A DNA stretch of 42,196 nucleotides from an uncultured Collinsella sp. (GCA_900754075.1 CAAEBN010000071.1:1-42196); one strand, 5' to 3'; counted from the stretch's first letter, positions 30,766 to 39,459 are shown. The notes: generated by a model from the letters alone, not told the origin. A program made the numbers and translations.

Positions 30766-31896
30766 ATGCCCAACAAACCCGTGAAGATCATCATGCTTAC
30801 CGGATACCTCGGTGCCGGCAAGACCACGCTGCTCAACCACATCCTCGCTAACGACGGCGGCATCCGCGCCGCCGTGATCGTCAACGATATCGGCGAGATC
30901 AACGTCGACGCCAGCCTTATCGCCGACGGCGGCCTTTCCGAGACCGATGACCTCATCCCGCTCACCAACGGCTGCATCTGCTGCACGCTTTCGGATGACC
31001 TGGCCAACCAGCTGCAGGGCATCGCCGATTCGGGCAACTTCGACTACATCATCATCGAGGCATCGGGCATTTGCGAGCCTATCCCCATCGCCTACACCAT
31101 CTCGAGCTTCTGCGACGAGGCCAAGGTGGGCGGCGAGCCCAAGCTCGCGCTCGACAACATCGTGGCCGTGGTCGACTGCGCCCGCATGTACGACGAGTTC
31201 AACGGCGGTCGCGACCTGCTGGCCGAGGATATCGACGAGGACGACATCGAAAGCCTGCTCATCCAGCAGATCGAATTCTGCTCCACGCTGATCCTCAACA
31301 AGACCGATACCGTGACGCCCGAGCAGATCGCCGAGCTCAAGGCCATCGTGCGCAGCCTGCAGAAGGACGCCGTGATTGTCGAGGCCCAAAACGGCGAGGT
31401 CCCCATGGAGGAGCTGCTCGACACCGACCGCTTCGACTTTATGCGCGCCTACAACTCCGCCGCCTGGATCGAGGCCATGGAGCATCCCGAGGAGCACGAC
31501 GACCCCGAGGTGCTCGAGTACGACATCGAGACCTTTGTGTACTCGCGCCGCAAGCCGTTTGACCTGCAGAAGTTCACCAATTTTGTTGAGCAGGAGTGGC
31601 CCGACGAGGTCATCCGCGTCAAGGGTCCGCTGTGGCAGACCGGCGATCCGGACATGTGCTACATGTTTGAGCAGGCCGGCCACCAGATGCGCCTGATGGA
31701 GAACGGCCTGTTTGTCGATTCGGCGCCCGAGGGCGAGAAGCAGAAGATCATCGACGAGAACCCCGAGATCATGCAGATTTGGGACGACGAGACGGGCGAC
31801 CGCATGACGAGCCTGTGCATCATCGGCCGTCACATGGACAAGGATGCGCTCATCGCCTCCCTCGATGCCTGCCTGACCGACTGGCACCGCGCCTAG
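30766..31896 (+). CDS. CobW/COG0523-family metallochaperone GTPase
   Basis: Protein of 376 residues. The P-loop GYLGAGKTT (13-21), the metal-binding CxCC (Cys70, Cys72, Cys73 in NGCICCTL), an E-x-S-G switch (IIIEASGICEP) and the guanine-binding NKTD are all present. A CobW C-terminal domain follows (EYDIETFVYSRRKPFDLQK). Family members deliver zinc, cobalt or iron-type metals to target enzymes. The target here is unknown; the preceding ArsC-like gene and structured leader may point to metal or stress control. ATG at 30766 with AAAGGAGG four bases before; an upstream in-frame ATG at 30745 is less likely. Confidence 0.9.
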   Translation: MPNKPVKIIMLTGYLGAGKTTLLNHILANDGGIRAAVIVNDIGEINVDASLIADGGLSETDDLIPLTNGCICCTLSDDLANQLQGIADSGNFDYIIIEASGICEPIPIAYTISSFCDEAKVGGEPKLALDNIVAVVDCARMYDEFNGGRDLLAEDIDEDDIESLLIQQIEFCSTLILNKTDTVTPEQIAELKAIVRSLQKDAVIVEAQNGEVPMEELLDTDRFDFMRAYNSAAWIEAMEHPEEHDDPEVLEYDIETFVYSRRKPFDLQKFTNFVEQEWPDEVIRVKGPLWQTGDPDMCYMFEQAGHQMRLMENGLFVDSAPEGEKQKIIDENPEIMQIWDDETGDRMTSLCIIGRHMDKDALIASLDACLTDWHRA

Positions 31897-31935
31897 GTTT
31901 ATCCAAGCGGGCATTTTTCCGCCTATGTAACCGCC

Positions 31936-31970
31936 AAACCACCACGAAGGTGCTCTTCGTGGTGGTTTTT
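31936..31970 (+). terminator. Intrinsic terminator of the CobW gene
   Basis: AAACCACCACGAAG and its complement form a 14-bp stem with 5-base loop and T5 tail. Confidence 0.92.
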
Positions 31971-31991
31971 CGTTCTGAGCCAAGGAGATTC

Positions 31992-32591
31992 ATGTTCAAC
32001 ATCGTGCTGTATGCGCCCGAGATTCCGGCCAATACGGGCAATATCGGGCGTACCTGCGTGGTCACCGGCGCCCGCCTGCATCTGGTGGAGCCACTGGGCT
32101 TTTCGCTCGACGACAAAACGGTACGTCGCGCCGGACTGGGCTACTGGCAAAACTTGGACGTGACGACCTATGCCGGCTGGGAGGATTTCCTTGCGCGCAA
32201 CGACCTCTCCCCCGCCGACGAACGCCTGCATCTGCTGACCAAAAAGGCACGCCGCACCTATGCGCAGAGTACCTACCGCGACGGCGACTACTTGGTCTTT
32301 GGCAGCGAGAGCTCGGGCATTCCCGAGCCTCTGCTTGCCGCGGCGCCCGAGCGCTGCGAGCGCATCCCCATGCTGCGCGATTGCGACTCGCTCGATAACG
32401 CCGATGCCTGGGAAGCCCACGAGGAATCGCTCGGGCATACCGAGGACAGCCACGAGGCCATCCTTCAACAGGACATCTGCGGCAACTTCGTCAACCCGGA
32501 CGACTACCGCATCAGCGCACTCAACCTCTCCAACAGCGCCGCCATCGTCCTCTACGAGGCCCTACGCCAAACAGGCTTTCCGGGAATGTGA
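31992..32591 (+). CDS. trmL: tRNA (cytidine/uridine-34 2'-O) methyltransferase, SPOUT family, with insertion
   Basis: SPOUT-fold enzyme that 2'-O-methylates the wobble nucleotide of leucine tRNAs. Start MFNIVLYAPEIPANTGNIGRT, central DYLVFGSESSGIPEPLL and final NLSNSAAIVLYEALRQTGFPG are the three SPOUT motifs of TrmL. At 199 residues it is longer than E. coli TrmL (157) because about 45 residues rich in Asp, Glu and His are inserted between RIPML and the SALNLSN motif. The ATG at 31992 follows AAGGAG by four bases. The final Met codon and TGA stop lie inside the palindromic repeat at 32585, suggesting that repeat insertion set the present C-terminus. Confidence 0.9.
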   Translation: MFNIVLYAPEIPANTGNIGRTCVVTGARLHLVEPLGFSLDDKTVRRAGLGYWQNLDVTTYAGWEDFLARNDLSPADERLHLLTKKARRTYAQSTYRDGDYLVFGSESSGIPEPLLAAAPERCERIPMLRDCDSLDNADAWEAHEESLGHTEDSHEAILQQDICGNFVNPDDYRISALNLSNSAAIVLYEALRQTGFPGM

Positions 32592-32617
32592 CAAAGGAAC
32601 TGTCCCTTTGTCACATT
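32585..32617. repeat. 33-nt palindromic repeat, TGACAAAGG family, copy 1
   Basis: AATGTGACAAAGG and its complement flank AACTGTC. It overlaps the trmL stop and lies four bases from the UvrA-like stop, so it can act as a terminator for both. A near copy in the same orientation is at 36313-36345. Confidence 0.85.
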
Positions 32618-32620
32618 CGG

Positions 32621-35134
32621 TTATAGGTAGCGGCCAGTAACGCTCTTGGGGCAGGCAGCGATATCCGTCGGCGTGCCGGCGCAGACGATTTGCCCGCCCG
32701 CATCGCCACCGCCCGGGCCCATGTCGATCACGTAATCGGCATTGCAGATAAGGTCGAGATCGTGTTCAATCACGATAACCGTGGCGCCCTTGGCAACAAG
32801 GCCGTCGAACACACTCAGCAACACCTGAACATCGAGCGGATGTAGTCCGATCGTGGGCTCGTCGAATACGAATACGGCATCATCCTGCACGCGGCCCATC
32901 TCGCTCGCGAGCTTAAGGCGTTGTGCCTCGCCGCCCGAGAGCGCCGGCGTGGGCTCACCGAGTGTGAGATAGCCCAAGCCCAGGTCGTGCAAGGTCTGCA
33001 AGCGCGCCTGGACTTTCTTGAGTCCCACCGTGGCGTCGAGGGCCTCGTCCACGCTCATGTCCATGAGCTGCGGCAACGTAAGCAAGCTCCCGTCCTTGCC
33101 CTCGCGATGGATATGCGAAGCCGCGTCTGCATAACGTGAGCCGCGACATGCCGGGCAGACGATCTCGACATCGGGCAAAAACTGCACGTCGAGCGATATC
33201 GATCCCGTGCCGTCGCACGTAGGGCAGCGCAAGGCGCCGGTATTGTAGCTAAAGGCACCCGCCTTGTAGCCGGCTGCCTTGGCCTCGGGCGTACGGGCGA
33301 AGGCGCGGCGCAGCTCATCATGGATGTCGGCATAGGTTGCCACCGTCGAGCGAACATTGGCGCCGATGGGCGTAGCGTCAATCAGATTCGCGCGGCCAAT
33401 GCCCTCGGCATCGACCCAACGCACGTGCCCCGGCAAGCGCTCGCCAGCTGCCTGCGCCTTAAGCGCCGGGATGAGCGTCTCGAGCACCAACGTCGTCTTG
33501 CCCGAACCCGAAACACCCGTAACCGCGACCAAGCGACCGCGCGGAATATCGACTTCGAGCGGCTTGACGGTATGGATGGTATCGGTCGCCATGCGGATAT
33601 GGCCCTGGTCGAACATTTCGTCGTCAGTCACCTGCGGACGCAAGCGCTTGGGCTCGGCGCGCAAAAACGGCGCGATACGGCTGTCCTGCGATTGCTCGAC
33701 CTCGTCTACCGTACCAGCGGCGATTACGTTGCCGCCGCCTGCTCCGGCAACGGGGCCCATCTCGACCAGATAATCAGCCTCCGCCAGCACACGTGTATCG
33801 TGGTCGACAACAACCACGGTATTGCCGTCATCCACCAGGTCGCGCATTACGCCCACCAAGCCGTCGACATTGGCAGGATGCAAGCCAATTGAGGGCTCGT
33901 CCAGCACATAGAGCACGCCTGTCGATCGGTTGCGCACCACGCGGGCGAGTTGCACGCGCTGGCGCTCACCCGTGGAGAGCGTGGCACCGGCGCGATCGAG
34001 CGAAAGGTAATCGAGACCCAGGTCGACCAGACGACGAGCCGTGCTCAAAAACGAATCGCAGATATCCGTCGCCATGGGCCGCATCTCGGCCGGCAAGGAT
34101 GCGGGCACCCCGCGCACCCACTCGATCGCATCACCAAGCGTCATGGCCGCGGCCTGAGCCAGATTGATACCGCGCACCTGGGGCTGGCGCGCAGCCTCGG
34201 AGAGACGCGTGCCGGCGCAGTCACGGCATGGTCCCTCGCGCAAAAAGCGAGCCACACGCTTAAGCCCCTTATCGTCCTTAACCTTGGCGAGCGCATTCTC
34301 AACGGTATAGACGGCGTTGTAATAGGTAAAGTCGAGCGGCGTGGCGCCCTCGCCGTTTTTGGGAACGTAGAGAATGTGCTTCTTAACCGCCGGGCCGTGA
34401 AACACGATGTCGCGCTCTTGAGGCGTGAGCTGGTTAAACGGCACGTCGGTGCGCACGCCCATCTCGCCGGCCACCTGCTTCATCAGGTCCCACATGAGCG
34501 TGCCCCAGGGAAGCACCGCACCCTCGTTGATGGTCTTTGACTCGTCGGGCACCAGGCTCGCCTCGTCTACCTCGCGCATGACACCGGTGCCGCCGCAGGT
34601 AGGGCACGCACCGCCGCTATTGAAAGCCAAATCCTCGGCACTCGGCGCGTAGAACTCGCGGCCGCATGTCGGACACGTGAGCGACAGGCCCGCAGCCACG
34701 TTAAGGCTCGGCTCCACACGCGCCCCGCAATGCGGGCACACGTGATGGGCGCAACGGCTAAAGAGTAGACGCAGGCTATTGTTGAGCTCGGTCATGGTAC
34801 CAAAGGTCGAGCGCACGCCCGGTACGCTGGGGCGCTGATGCAATGCGAGCGCCGCTGGCACGTGCAGCACCTCGTCCACCTGGGCGTGCTCGGCCTGCGT
34901 CAGACGACGGCGAGTATAGGTGCTGAGCGCCTCCAGGTAACGGCGCGAGCCCTCGGCGTAAAGAACGCCCAGCGCCAGCGAACTCTTGCCCGAACCCGAC
35001 ACGCCGGCAATGCCCACGAGCTTTCCCAGCGGAATATCGATATCGATGTCTTTGAGGTTATGGACGCGCGCGCCACGCACCTCGATAGCCTGCGGGTTCA
35101 TCTTCTGTTCCGTCACCTTTATCACCCTACTCAT
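32621..35134 (-). CDS. UvrA-like ABC ATPase (drug-resistance/class II type)
   Basis: Protein of up to 837 residues, shorter than UvrA (about 940). Two ABC halves are visible: P-loop GVSGSGKSS (44-52) with LSTGERQRVQLARVV and LYVLDEPSIGLHP, then GVSGSGKTT with LSGGEAQRLKLASEM and FVFDEPTIGLHP. CxxC zinc-finger pairs (CPHC/CPTC; CPTC/CPAC) are present in both halves as in UvrA. The missing length falls where UvrA binds UvrB, so this looks like a UvrA2-type protein, known from antibiotic producers and Deinococcus. Possible roles are DNA-lesion binding or tolerance to intercalators. The start at 35134 overlaps the upstream gene (coupling); an in-frame ATG at 35101 with GGAAC upstream is an alternative. 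First half signature is T rather than G (LSTGE). Confidence 0.87.
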   Translation of the reverse strand: MSRVIKVTEQKMNPQAIEVRGARVHNLKDIDIDIPLGKLVGIAGVSGSGKSSLALGVLYAEGSRRYLEALSTYTRRRLTQAEHAQVDEVLHVPAALALHQRPSVPGVRSTFGTMTELNNSLRLLFSRCAHHVCPHCGARVEPSLNVAAGLSLTCPTCGREFYAPSAEDLAFNSGGACPTCGGTGVMREVDEASLVPDESKTINEGAVLPWGTLMWDLMKQVAGEMGVRTDVPFNQLTPQERDIVFHGPAVKKHILYVPKNGEGATPLDFTYYNAVYTVENALAKVKDDKGLKRVARFLREGPCRDCAGTRLSEAARQPQVRGINLAQAAAMTLGDAIEWVRGVPASLPAEMRPMATDICDSFLSTARRLVDLGLDYLSLDRAGATLSTGERQRVQLARVVRNRSTGVLYVLDEPSIGLHPANVDGLVGVMRDLVDDGNTVVVVDHDTRVLAEADYLVEMGPVAGAGGGNVIAAGTVDEVEQSQDSRIAPFLRAEPKRLRPQVTDDEMFDQGHIRMATDTIHTVKPLEVDIPRGRLVAVTGVSGSGKTTLVLETLIPALKAQAAGERLPGHVRWVDAEGIGRANLIDATPIGANVRSTVATYADIHDELRRAFARTPEAKAAGYKAGAFSYNTGALRCPTCDGTGSISLDVQFLPDVEIVCPACRGSRYADAASHIHREGKDGSLLTLPQLMDMSVDEALDATVGLKKVQARLQTLHDLGLGYLTLGEPTPALSGGEAQRLKLASEMGRVQDDAVFVFDEPTIGLHPLDVQVLLSVFDGLVAKGATVIVIEHDLDLICNADYVIDMGPGGGDAGGQIVCAGTPTDIAACPKSVTGRYL

Positions 35135-36245
35135 GCCATATAACTCGATCGCGAATGTACGCGCCCAGCATGGGCACGGTAAACCGGACGAGGCCGTATC
35201 CGGCAGCCTCGATGACGCGCTCGCGAATCAGGCTTGCGCGATATTTACTCGCCCAGCTCTGAGTGCGATCACAGCGCTCAATGATGTCCGCCATGCGCGT
35301 CGGTTTGCCCCCGTCAGCCGCCATGGCCTCGATAAAGAGACGCTGTGGACTGCGCAGCCCGTAATACAGGGGCGCGTCAACCGCTTCGTAGAACTCGGAG
35401 ACGGCATCCGCGTGCCCAGCCTCAACATCGCGCTCTTCAATGACCTGCGAGCCACGCCGGACAGCAGACCGCCACATGTAATAGCCCACCAGCTGAACCA
35501 TATAGGGATGCCCCATGCTCTTGCGCGCCGCAAGGTCCGCCGTCTCCGCATCAACGTAAAGACCAGCGTCTTTGACCGTCTGGATATACGAATCGCGCAC
35601 TTTGGGCAAAGAAATCGCCCCCAGCGTACGCTGCTGAGCACGCCGCAAAAACGTCACGCTCGGCTCTTCGAGCAAGTCATCAACCATACTGGGTAAGCCG
35701 GCGAACACCAGCGCAAGACCGCGCTGGTCGCTATCGGACAAGCCCGTAGCATCTTGATCTCCGGGCACTTGCTGATAGAGAACGGCCAGCGCCGCCAGTT
35801 CCTCGATAGACGCAGATTGGGCCTCGTCAATCGCAAACAGTATGCCCTTGCCTGGACCGAGCTTCTTGAGGCGCTCGTTGACCAGCCCTCGCAACGTTTC
35901 GCCCTTTGCTCGCGCCGCCTCGACCGACATCCGGCCAAACGACGGACCGAGCTCCATTGACGTCACAACGGGTTTATTCGAGCGAAGCGCGTCGGCCAAG
36001 CGGTCGCATAAGCCAAGCGAAGCGAAATCGGAGACAACCGCCCATCCGCGCGCGCTGGCTAGACGCTGCAGCTCCCGTAGGAGAACCGTTTTGCCACAGC
36101 CGCGGTTTCCCGTAATGAGCATGAGCCTTCCGGGGGCACCGGCGCCGTTATCGAGCCCTTCCTCGAAATCTTCGATGACCGACTCGCGACCGATGAGTAT
36201 CGGAGGCCGCTTGCCTGCCGTTGGCTTAAAGGGATTCGGGTTCAT
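35127..36245 (-). CDS. AAA-type ATPase with C-terminal winged helix (ORC/AAA_16-like)
   Basis: Protein of 372 residues. GREsV-type N-terminus (PILIGRESVIEDFEEGL), Walker A GNRGCGKT (46-53), Walker B GILFAIDEAQS, a sensor-like LALVFAGLPSMVDDLL and a C-terminal winged-helix-like region (ADIIERCDRTQSWASKYRASLIRERVIEAAGYG) make it an ORC1/AAA_16-type ATPase. Such proteins occur in archaeal-type ATPase families and in mobile or defence loci; the function here is unknown. The stop overlaps the UvrA-like start by eight bases (ATGAGTAG), so the two proteins are co-translated and may act together. GAGGAGG precedes the ATG. The unit is bracketed by two copies of the 33-nt palindromic repeat. Confidence 0.82.
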   Translation of the reverse strand: MNPNPFKPTAGKRPPILIGRESVIEDFEEGLDNGAGAPGRLMLITGNRGCGKTVLLRELQRLASARGWAVVSDFASLGLCDRLADALRSNKPVVTSMELGPSFGRMSVEAARAKGETLRGLVNERLKKLGPGKGILFAIDEAQSASIEELAALAVLYQQVPGDQDATGLSDSDQRGLALVFAGLPSMVDDLLEEPSVTFLRRAQQRTLGAISLPKVRDSYIQTVKDAGLYVDAETADLAARKSMGHPYMVQLVGYYMWRSAVRRGSQVIEERDVEAGHADAVSEFYEAVDAPLYYGLRSPQRLFIEAMAADGGKPTRMADIIERCDRTQSWASKYRASLIRERVIEAAGYGLVRFTVPMLGAYIRDRVIWHE

Positions 36246-36278
36246 GTCGGCCTCCTCGGATTGGCAAACCCTGGTAAT

Positions 36279-36309
36279 AGTTATACCAACTTGTACCGAG
36301 TTATACCAA
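36279..36309 (-). promoter_or_regulatory. Promoter with two 11-bp direct repeats before the AAA ATPase
   Basis: TTGGTATAACT occurs twice in the same direction on the minus strand, with starts 20 bases apart (two helical turns). TTGGTA of the first copy and TATAAC of the second are spaced 18 bases, a good -35/-10 pair. The repeats could bind a regulator, possibly the ATPase itself. Confidence 0.6.
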
Positions 36310-36312
36310 TAG

Positions 36313-36345
36313 CATGTAACAAAGGAACTGCCCCTTTGTCACATG
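36313..36345. repeat. 33-nt palindromic repeat, TGACAAAGG family, copy 2
   Basis: CATGTAACAAAGG, AACTGC, then CCCTTTGTCACATG, in the same orientation as the copy at 32585. It overlaps the last Met codon and stop of the TetM-like gene. The two copies flank the ATPase/UvrA-like operon. Confidence 0.85.
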
Positions 36346-38342
36346 TGGCCGAAAAACTCCGCGTCTGCTGCTCGCCAGGGGCGGAAGGTGGCAGGGTCGA
36401 TCTTTACGTGCGCCGCGGCGGGCACGTCGTACCATTTGACCGTGTAGCCGGCGCCGTGAGAGCAAAAGACCGAGTCGGGCGTGTTGGGCAGATCGGCCTC
36501 GGGCTCATAGGCGGCCGTCTCGATTACGCGCTCGGCATCATGGCAAGCCGCATAGCCGGCGAACTCTAGGTACAGATGCCCGCGACCACTCGTGTAGGCA
36601 GCCACCTCCAGCGCGTAATCCTGCACCTCAGATGCCGGCACGCGACCCACAAGCTTCGCCCGGTCTCCCGCCATCGTCGGCGGCTCGTACTCGGCACCCA
36701 TGCGCGTGGCATCCGAGAGTGCCCGGCCCACGCACTCCCCCGGCACCTCGAGCTCAAAGCGATACCACGGCTCCAGCAGCACCGCAGCATCCGCCTCACG
36801 CGCCTGCATGAGTCCCTGTCGAATCGCACGGTACGTGGCCTGGCGAAAATCGCCACCCTCGGTGTGTTTGGCATGCGCGCGGCCGCCCGTGAGCGTAATG
36901 CGCACATCGGTGATGGGAGAGCCGGTCAGCACGCCCAGGTGATCGCGCTCCATGGCGTTGGTGAGCGCCAGACGTTGCCAGTTAAGATCGAGCTCGTCGG
37001 TCGAGGTCACGGTGCCAAACTGCACGCCCGAACCCGCTGGCAACGGCTCCAGGCGCAGATGCACCTCGGCATAGTGGCGCAGTGGCTCAAAGTGGCCCAC
37101 GCCCTCGACCGGCTGCGAAATGGTCTCCTTATAGAGAATGCCGCCAGACTCAAACGCAACCGAAAGGCCAAAGCGATCGGCCAACACCCGCTGCACGACC
37201 TCGAGTTGCACGGCGCCCATCAACTGCAAATGAATCTGCTCAAGATGAGTGTTCCAGCTTACGCCGAGCATGGGATCTTCGTCCGCCAACTCAGTCAGTG
37301 CTTTGAACACCGCATGGACATCGTGTTCGCCCGGAAGCACCGTATAGGTGAGGACCGGCGCAATGACAGGCGCATCGCCCGCGGGCTCCGCGCCCAGGGC
37401 GTCCCCCGGGCGAACGTGCGCAAGACCCGTCACGGCACAAATACCGCCAGCAGCAACTTCTTGGGCAAGCTCATACTTTTCGCCGTTATAGATGCGTACC
37501 TGATCGACCTTCTGCTCCCATGCCTCGGCACCGGAACGTCCACCAATCATCTGTTTTGCGTGCAGCGTGCCGCCGGTCACTTTAACCCATGCCAAGCGCT
37601 CGCCGCGAACACCTTGGCTGACACGATAGACGCGCGCGGCAAACTCCGGGAGCCATGTCTGTTCACGCATCAGCGCACATATGCCATCCAGCAGCTCGTC
37701 CACGCCTTGGTCCCTGAGCGCCGAGCCGGCAAAACAGGGAAAGAGCTTGCGCTCGGCAACCATGCGCGACAGCGTTGCGACAGAAAGCTCACCCGCCTCA
37801 AGAAACTCCTCGAGCGCTTCTTCGTCTAACGCGGCAGCGTCTTCCTGAACGCCACCACCCGTCAGCAGTTCGTTGGCATCCAGGCAGCCCTCGGAAAGAC
37901 GTTGCCCAAGTTGTGCCAGCAAAACATCGCGGCCGGGATTCTCCAAATCGATTTTGTTGATATAGATGAACGTCGGGATGTCATAGCGTGCAAGCAGGCG
38001 CCACAGGGTTTCGGTGTGCCCCTGCACGCCGTCGTTGGCGCCCACAACTAAAATCGCGTAGTCCAGCGCGCGCAATGTGCGCTCCGCCTCGGCCGAAAAA
38101 TCGACGTGGCCGGGCGCATCCACAAGCATGACGCGGGTATCGCCGTGGTCGAGCACGGCCTGCGACGAGAAGATCGTAATGCCGCGCTCACGCTCGATCG
38201 CGTTAGTGTCCAGATGCGAATCGCCATCGTCCACGCGGCCGCGCTTGCGAATGCGGCCCGCGTTGAACAGCATGGCCTCGGCCAACGTGGTCTTGCCGGC
38301 ATCGACATGCGCCAAGATTCCAACGACTGCCTGCTTCGACAT
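36339..38342 (-). CDS. TetM-like ribosomal-protection-family GTPase
   Basis: Protein of 667 residues, EF-G-like. GTPase motifs: AHVDAGKTT (11-19), RGITIF, DAPGHVDF and NKID. Domains of EF-G/TetM follow, including LLEPWYRFELEVP and RVPASEVQDY, which align with TetM domain IV/V. The C-terminal SHGAGYTVKWYDVP is typical of chromosomal TetM relatives in gut Gram-positives, which are often annotated as tetracycline resistance although this is rarely tested. It binds ribosomes, presumably to relieve a stalled or drug-bound state. The start at 38342 follows GAGGAGA and begins directly at the G domain. The final Met codon and stop lie within the repeat at 36313-36345. Confidence 0.85.
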   Translation of the reverse strand: MSKQAVVGILAHVDAGKTTLAEAMLFNAGRIRKRGRVDDGDSHLDTNAIERERGITIFSSQAVLDHGDTRVMLVDAPGHVDFSAEAERTLRALDYAILVVGANDGVQGHTETLWRLLARYDIPTFIYINKIDLENPGRDVLLAQLGQRLSEGCLDANELLTGGGVQEDAAALDEEALEEFLEAGELSVATLSRMVAERKLFPCFAGSALRDQGVDELLDGICALMREQTWLPEFAARVYRVSQGVRGERLAWVKVTGGTLHAKQMIGGRSGAEAWEQKVDQVRIYNGEKYELAQEVAAGGICAVTGLAHVRPGDALGAEPAGDAPVIAPVLTYTVLPGEHDVHAVFKALTELADEDPMLGVSWNTHLEQIHLQLMGAVQLEVVQRVLADRFGLSVAFESGGILYKETISQPVEGVGHFEPLRHYAEVHLRLEPLPAGSGVQFGTVTSTDELDLNWQRLALTNAMERDHLGVLTGSPITDVRITLTGGRAHAKHTEGGDFRQATYRAIRQGLMQAREADAAVLLEPWYRFELEVPGECVGRALSDATRMGAEYEPPTMAGDRAKLVGRVPASEVQDYALEVAAYTSGRGHLYLEFAGYAACHDAERVIETAAYEPEADLPNTPDSVFCSHGAGYTVKWYDVPAAAHVKIDPATFRPWRAADAEFFGHM

Positions 38343-38530
38343 GGCTCTCCTCTTATTGCAAGCCCATCGCACGCGGCAACGGGCGTCCTCGTTCCACACT
38401 GGATGATACAATTTACGGGCCGGCGGGCGAAGCGGGCCCTATCCCCCGACCGAGCTCATCGCCCCGCGTTGCCGCGCGGCGTTTTTCGTAGGTTCGCGCC
38501 TTGCGAAAGCCGGCTTGCAAAACAGCACAG

Positions 38531-38568
38531 CGAACGAAAATAGCCCCACCCGGGGCCATTTTCGTTCG
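38531..38568. terminator. Long hairpin in the gap between GNAT and TetM-like genes
   Basis: CGAACGAAAATAGCCCC and its near complement (one mismatch) separated by about three bases. It lies after the GNAT stop on the minus strand and probably ends that transcript. Confidence 0.6.
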
Positions 38569-38596
38569 TACGAATTGTTGACACGCGCCCCTGCTC

Positions 38597-39085
38597 TTAC
38601 GCCTCGCGCAGCCAGTCGAACGCAACACGCGGCGTGCCGTCCGACACATGCACGACGCCGGCGCGCTCGAACCCCGCCTTAATACTCGCACCCTGCATGG
38701 GCAGGTTGTCCTGATGCGTGTCGATGCGCAGGTGATCGGCACGCTCCTTGGCAAAGGCAAACATCGCAGCCGCGATACCGTGCGCGGTGCCGTCGGACGC
38801 CACACGGTGCAGCACGGCGTACGGAGTGTCGCTGCGCCATTGCCCGTCCTCTATTACGTCATAGCACTCGTCCGGGCCCGGCAAAAAGGCAAACGTCGCC
38901 ACCACGCGGCCATCGACTTCGCACACATAGCTGCCACCGGCGGCGATATCGGCAGCCAGTTGCTCGGCAGAAGGCGTGCCCTCGGGCCACTGCGTGGCGT
39001 TGCCATGCGCGCGCATAAAGGCGCGGGCCGCGTCATAGATAGCCATGACAGCGGGAATGTCGGTATCGAGGGTTTTTCTGATCAT
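38597..39085 (-). CDS. GNAT-family N-acetyltransferase
   Basis: Protein of 162 residues. The GNAT fold is suggested by the N-terminal IRKTLDTDIPAVMAIYDAARAFM, the central strand YVCEVDGRVVATFAFLPGPDE, the acetyl-CoA loop area AVLHRVASDGTAHGIAAAMFAFA, and the C-terminal DTHQDNLPMQGASIKAGFERAG. This matches the frequent type whose substrate is an amino-acid or small amine. The loop that binds CoA lacks the classical RxxGxG/A signature, so catalysis is likely but less certain. Start ATG at 39085 (GTG directly before it is an alternative). Single gene. Substrate unknown. Confidence 0.8.
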   Translation of the reverse strand: MIRKTLDTDIPAVMAIYDAARAFMRAHGNATQWPEGTPSAEQLAADIAAGGSYVCEVDGRVVATFAFLPGPDECYDVIEDGQWRSDTPYAVLHRVASDGTAHGIAAAMFAFAKERADHLRIDTHQDNLPMQGASIKAGFERAGVVHVSDGTPRVAFDWLREA

Positions 39086-39162
39086 CACGCGGCGACCTCA
39101 CGTTTATTGGTATCACTTTGATTGAGCAATAATACCAGCGTTTGGAGAGGGGCACGAAGCAG

Positions 39163-39459
39163 ATGGGGAGCAAAAAGCGAGCCGCTTGGTCAAAAGCCAA
39201 AAGCGAGTTTTTGGGCGCTGCCACGGGCGGCGATATGAGCGACCTGTTTGCGCGCGAAGACGAGCGCCGCGACGCCCTGAACGCCGAGCGCGATGAAGCC
39301 TGGCGCTACAAGTCGTGCGAACGCAAAAACCGTTACGACACGCGCGCCGAGGCCGAGGCCGTTATGGCCGACTGCGAAAACCGCGGACGCCGCGGGCTGG
39401 CCTGCTACAAATGCGAATACTGCGGCGGCTGGCACCTGACGTCGCACCCTTGGAAATAG
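39163..39459 (+). CDS. Small zinc-ribbon-like protein
   Basis: Protein of 98 residues, Lys/Arg-rich at the N-terminus. The C-terminal half has CERKNRYDTRAEAEAVMADC and then ACYKCEYCGGWHLTSHPWK, a C-x2-C plus GGWHLT pattern seen in many small proteins of actinobacteria and their phages. Two Cys pairs could bind one zinc. The function is unknown; nucleic-acid or ribosome binding is a guess. GAGAGGGG lies about ten bases before the ATG. It is divergent from the GNAT gene. Confidence 0.7.
   Translation: MGSKKRAAWSKAKSEFLGAATGGDMSDLFAREDERRDALNAERDEAWRYKSCERKNRYDTRAEAEAVMADCENRGRRGLACYKCEYCGGWHLTSHPWK

Noticed and set aside
30646..31983. Long minus-strand open frame antisense to the CobW gene
   Set aside because: Composition matches a shadow frame; CobW on the plus strand has full family motifs and a ribosome site.
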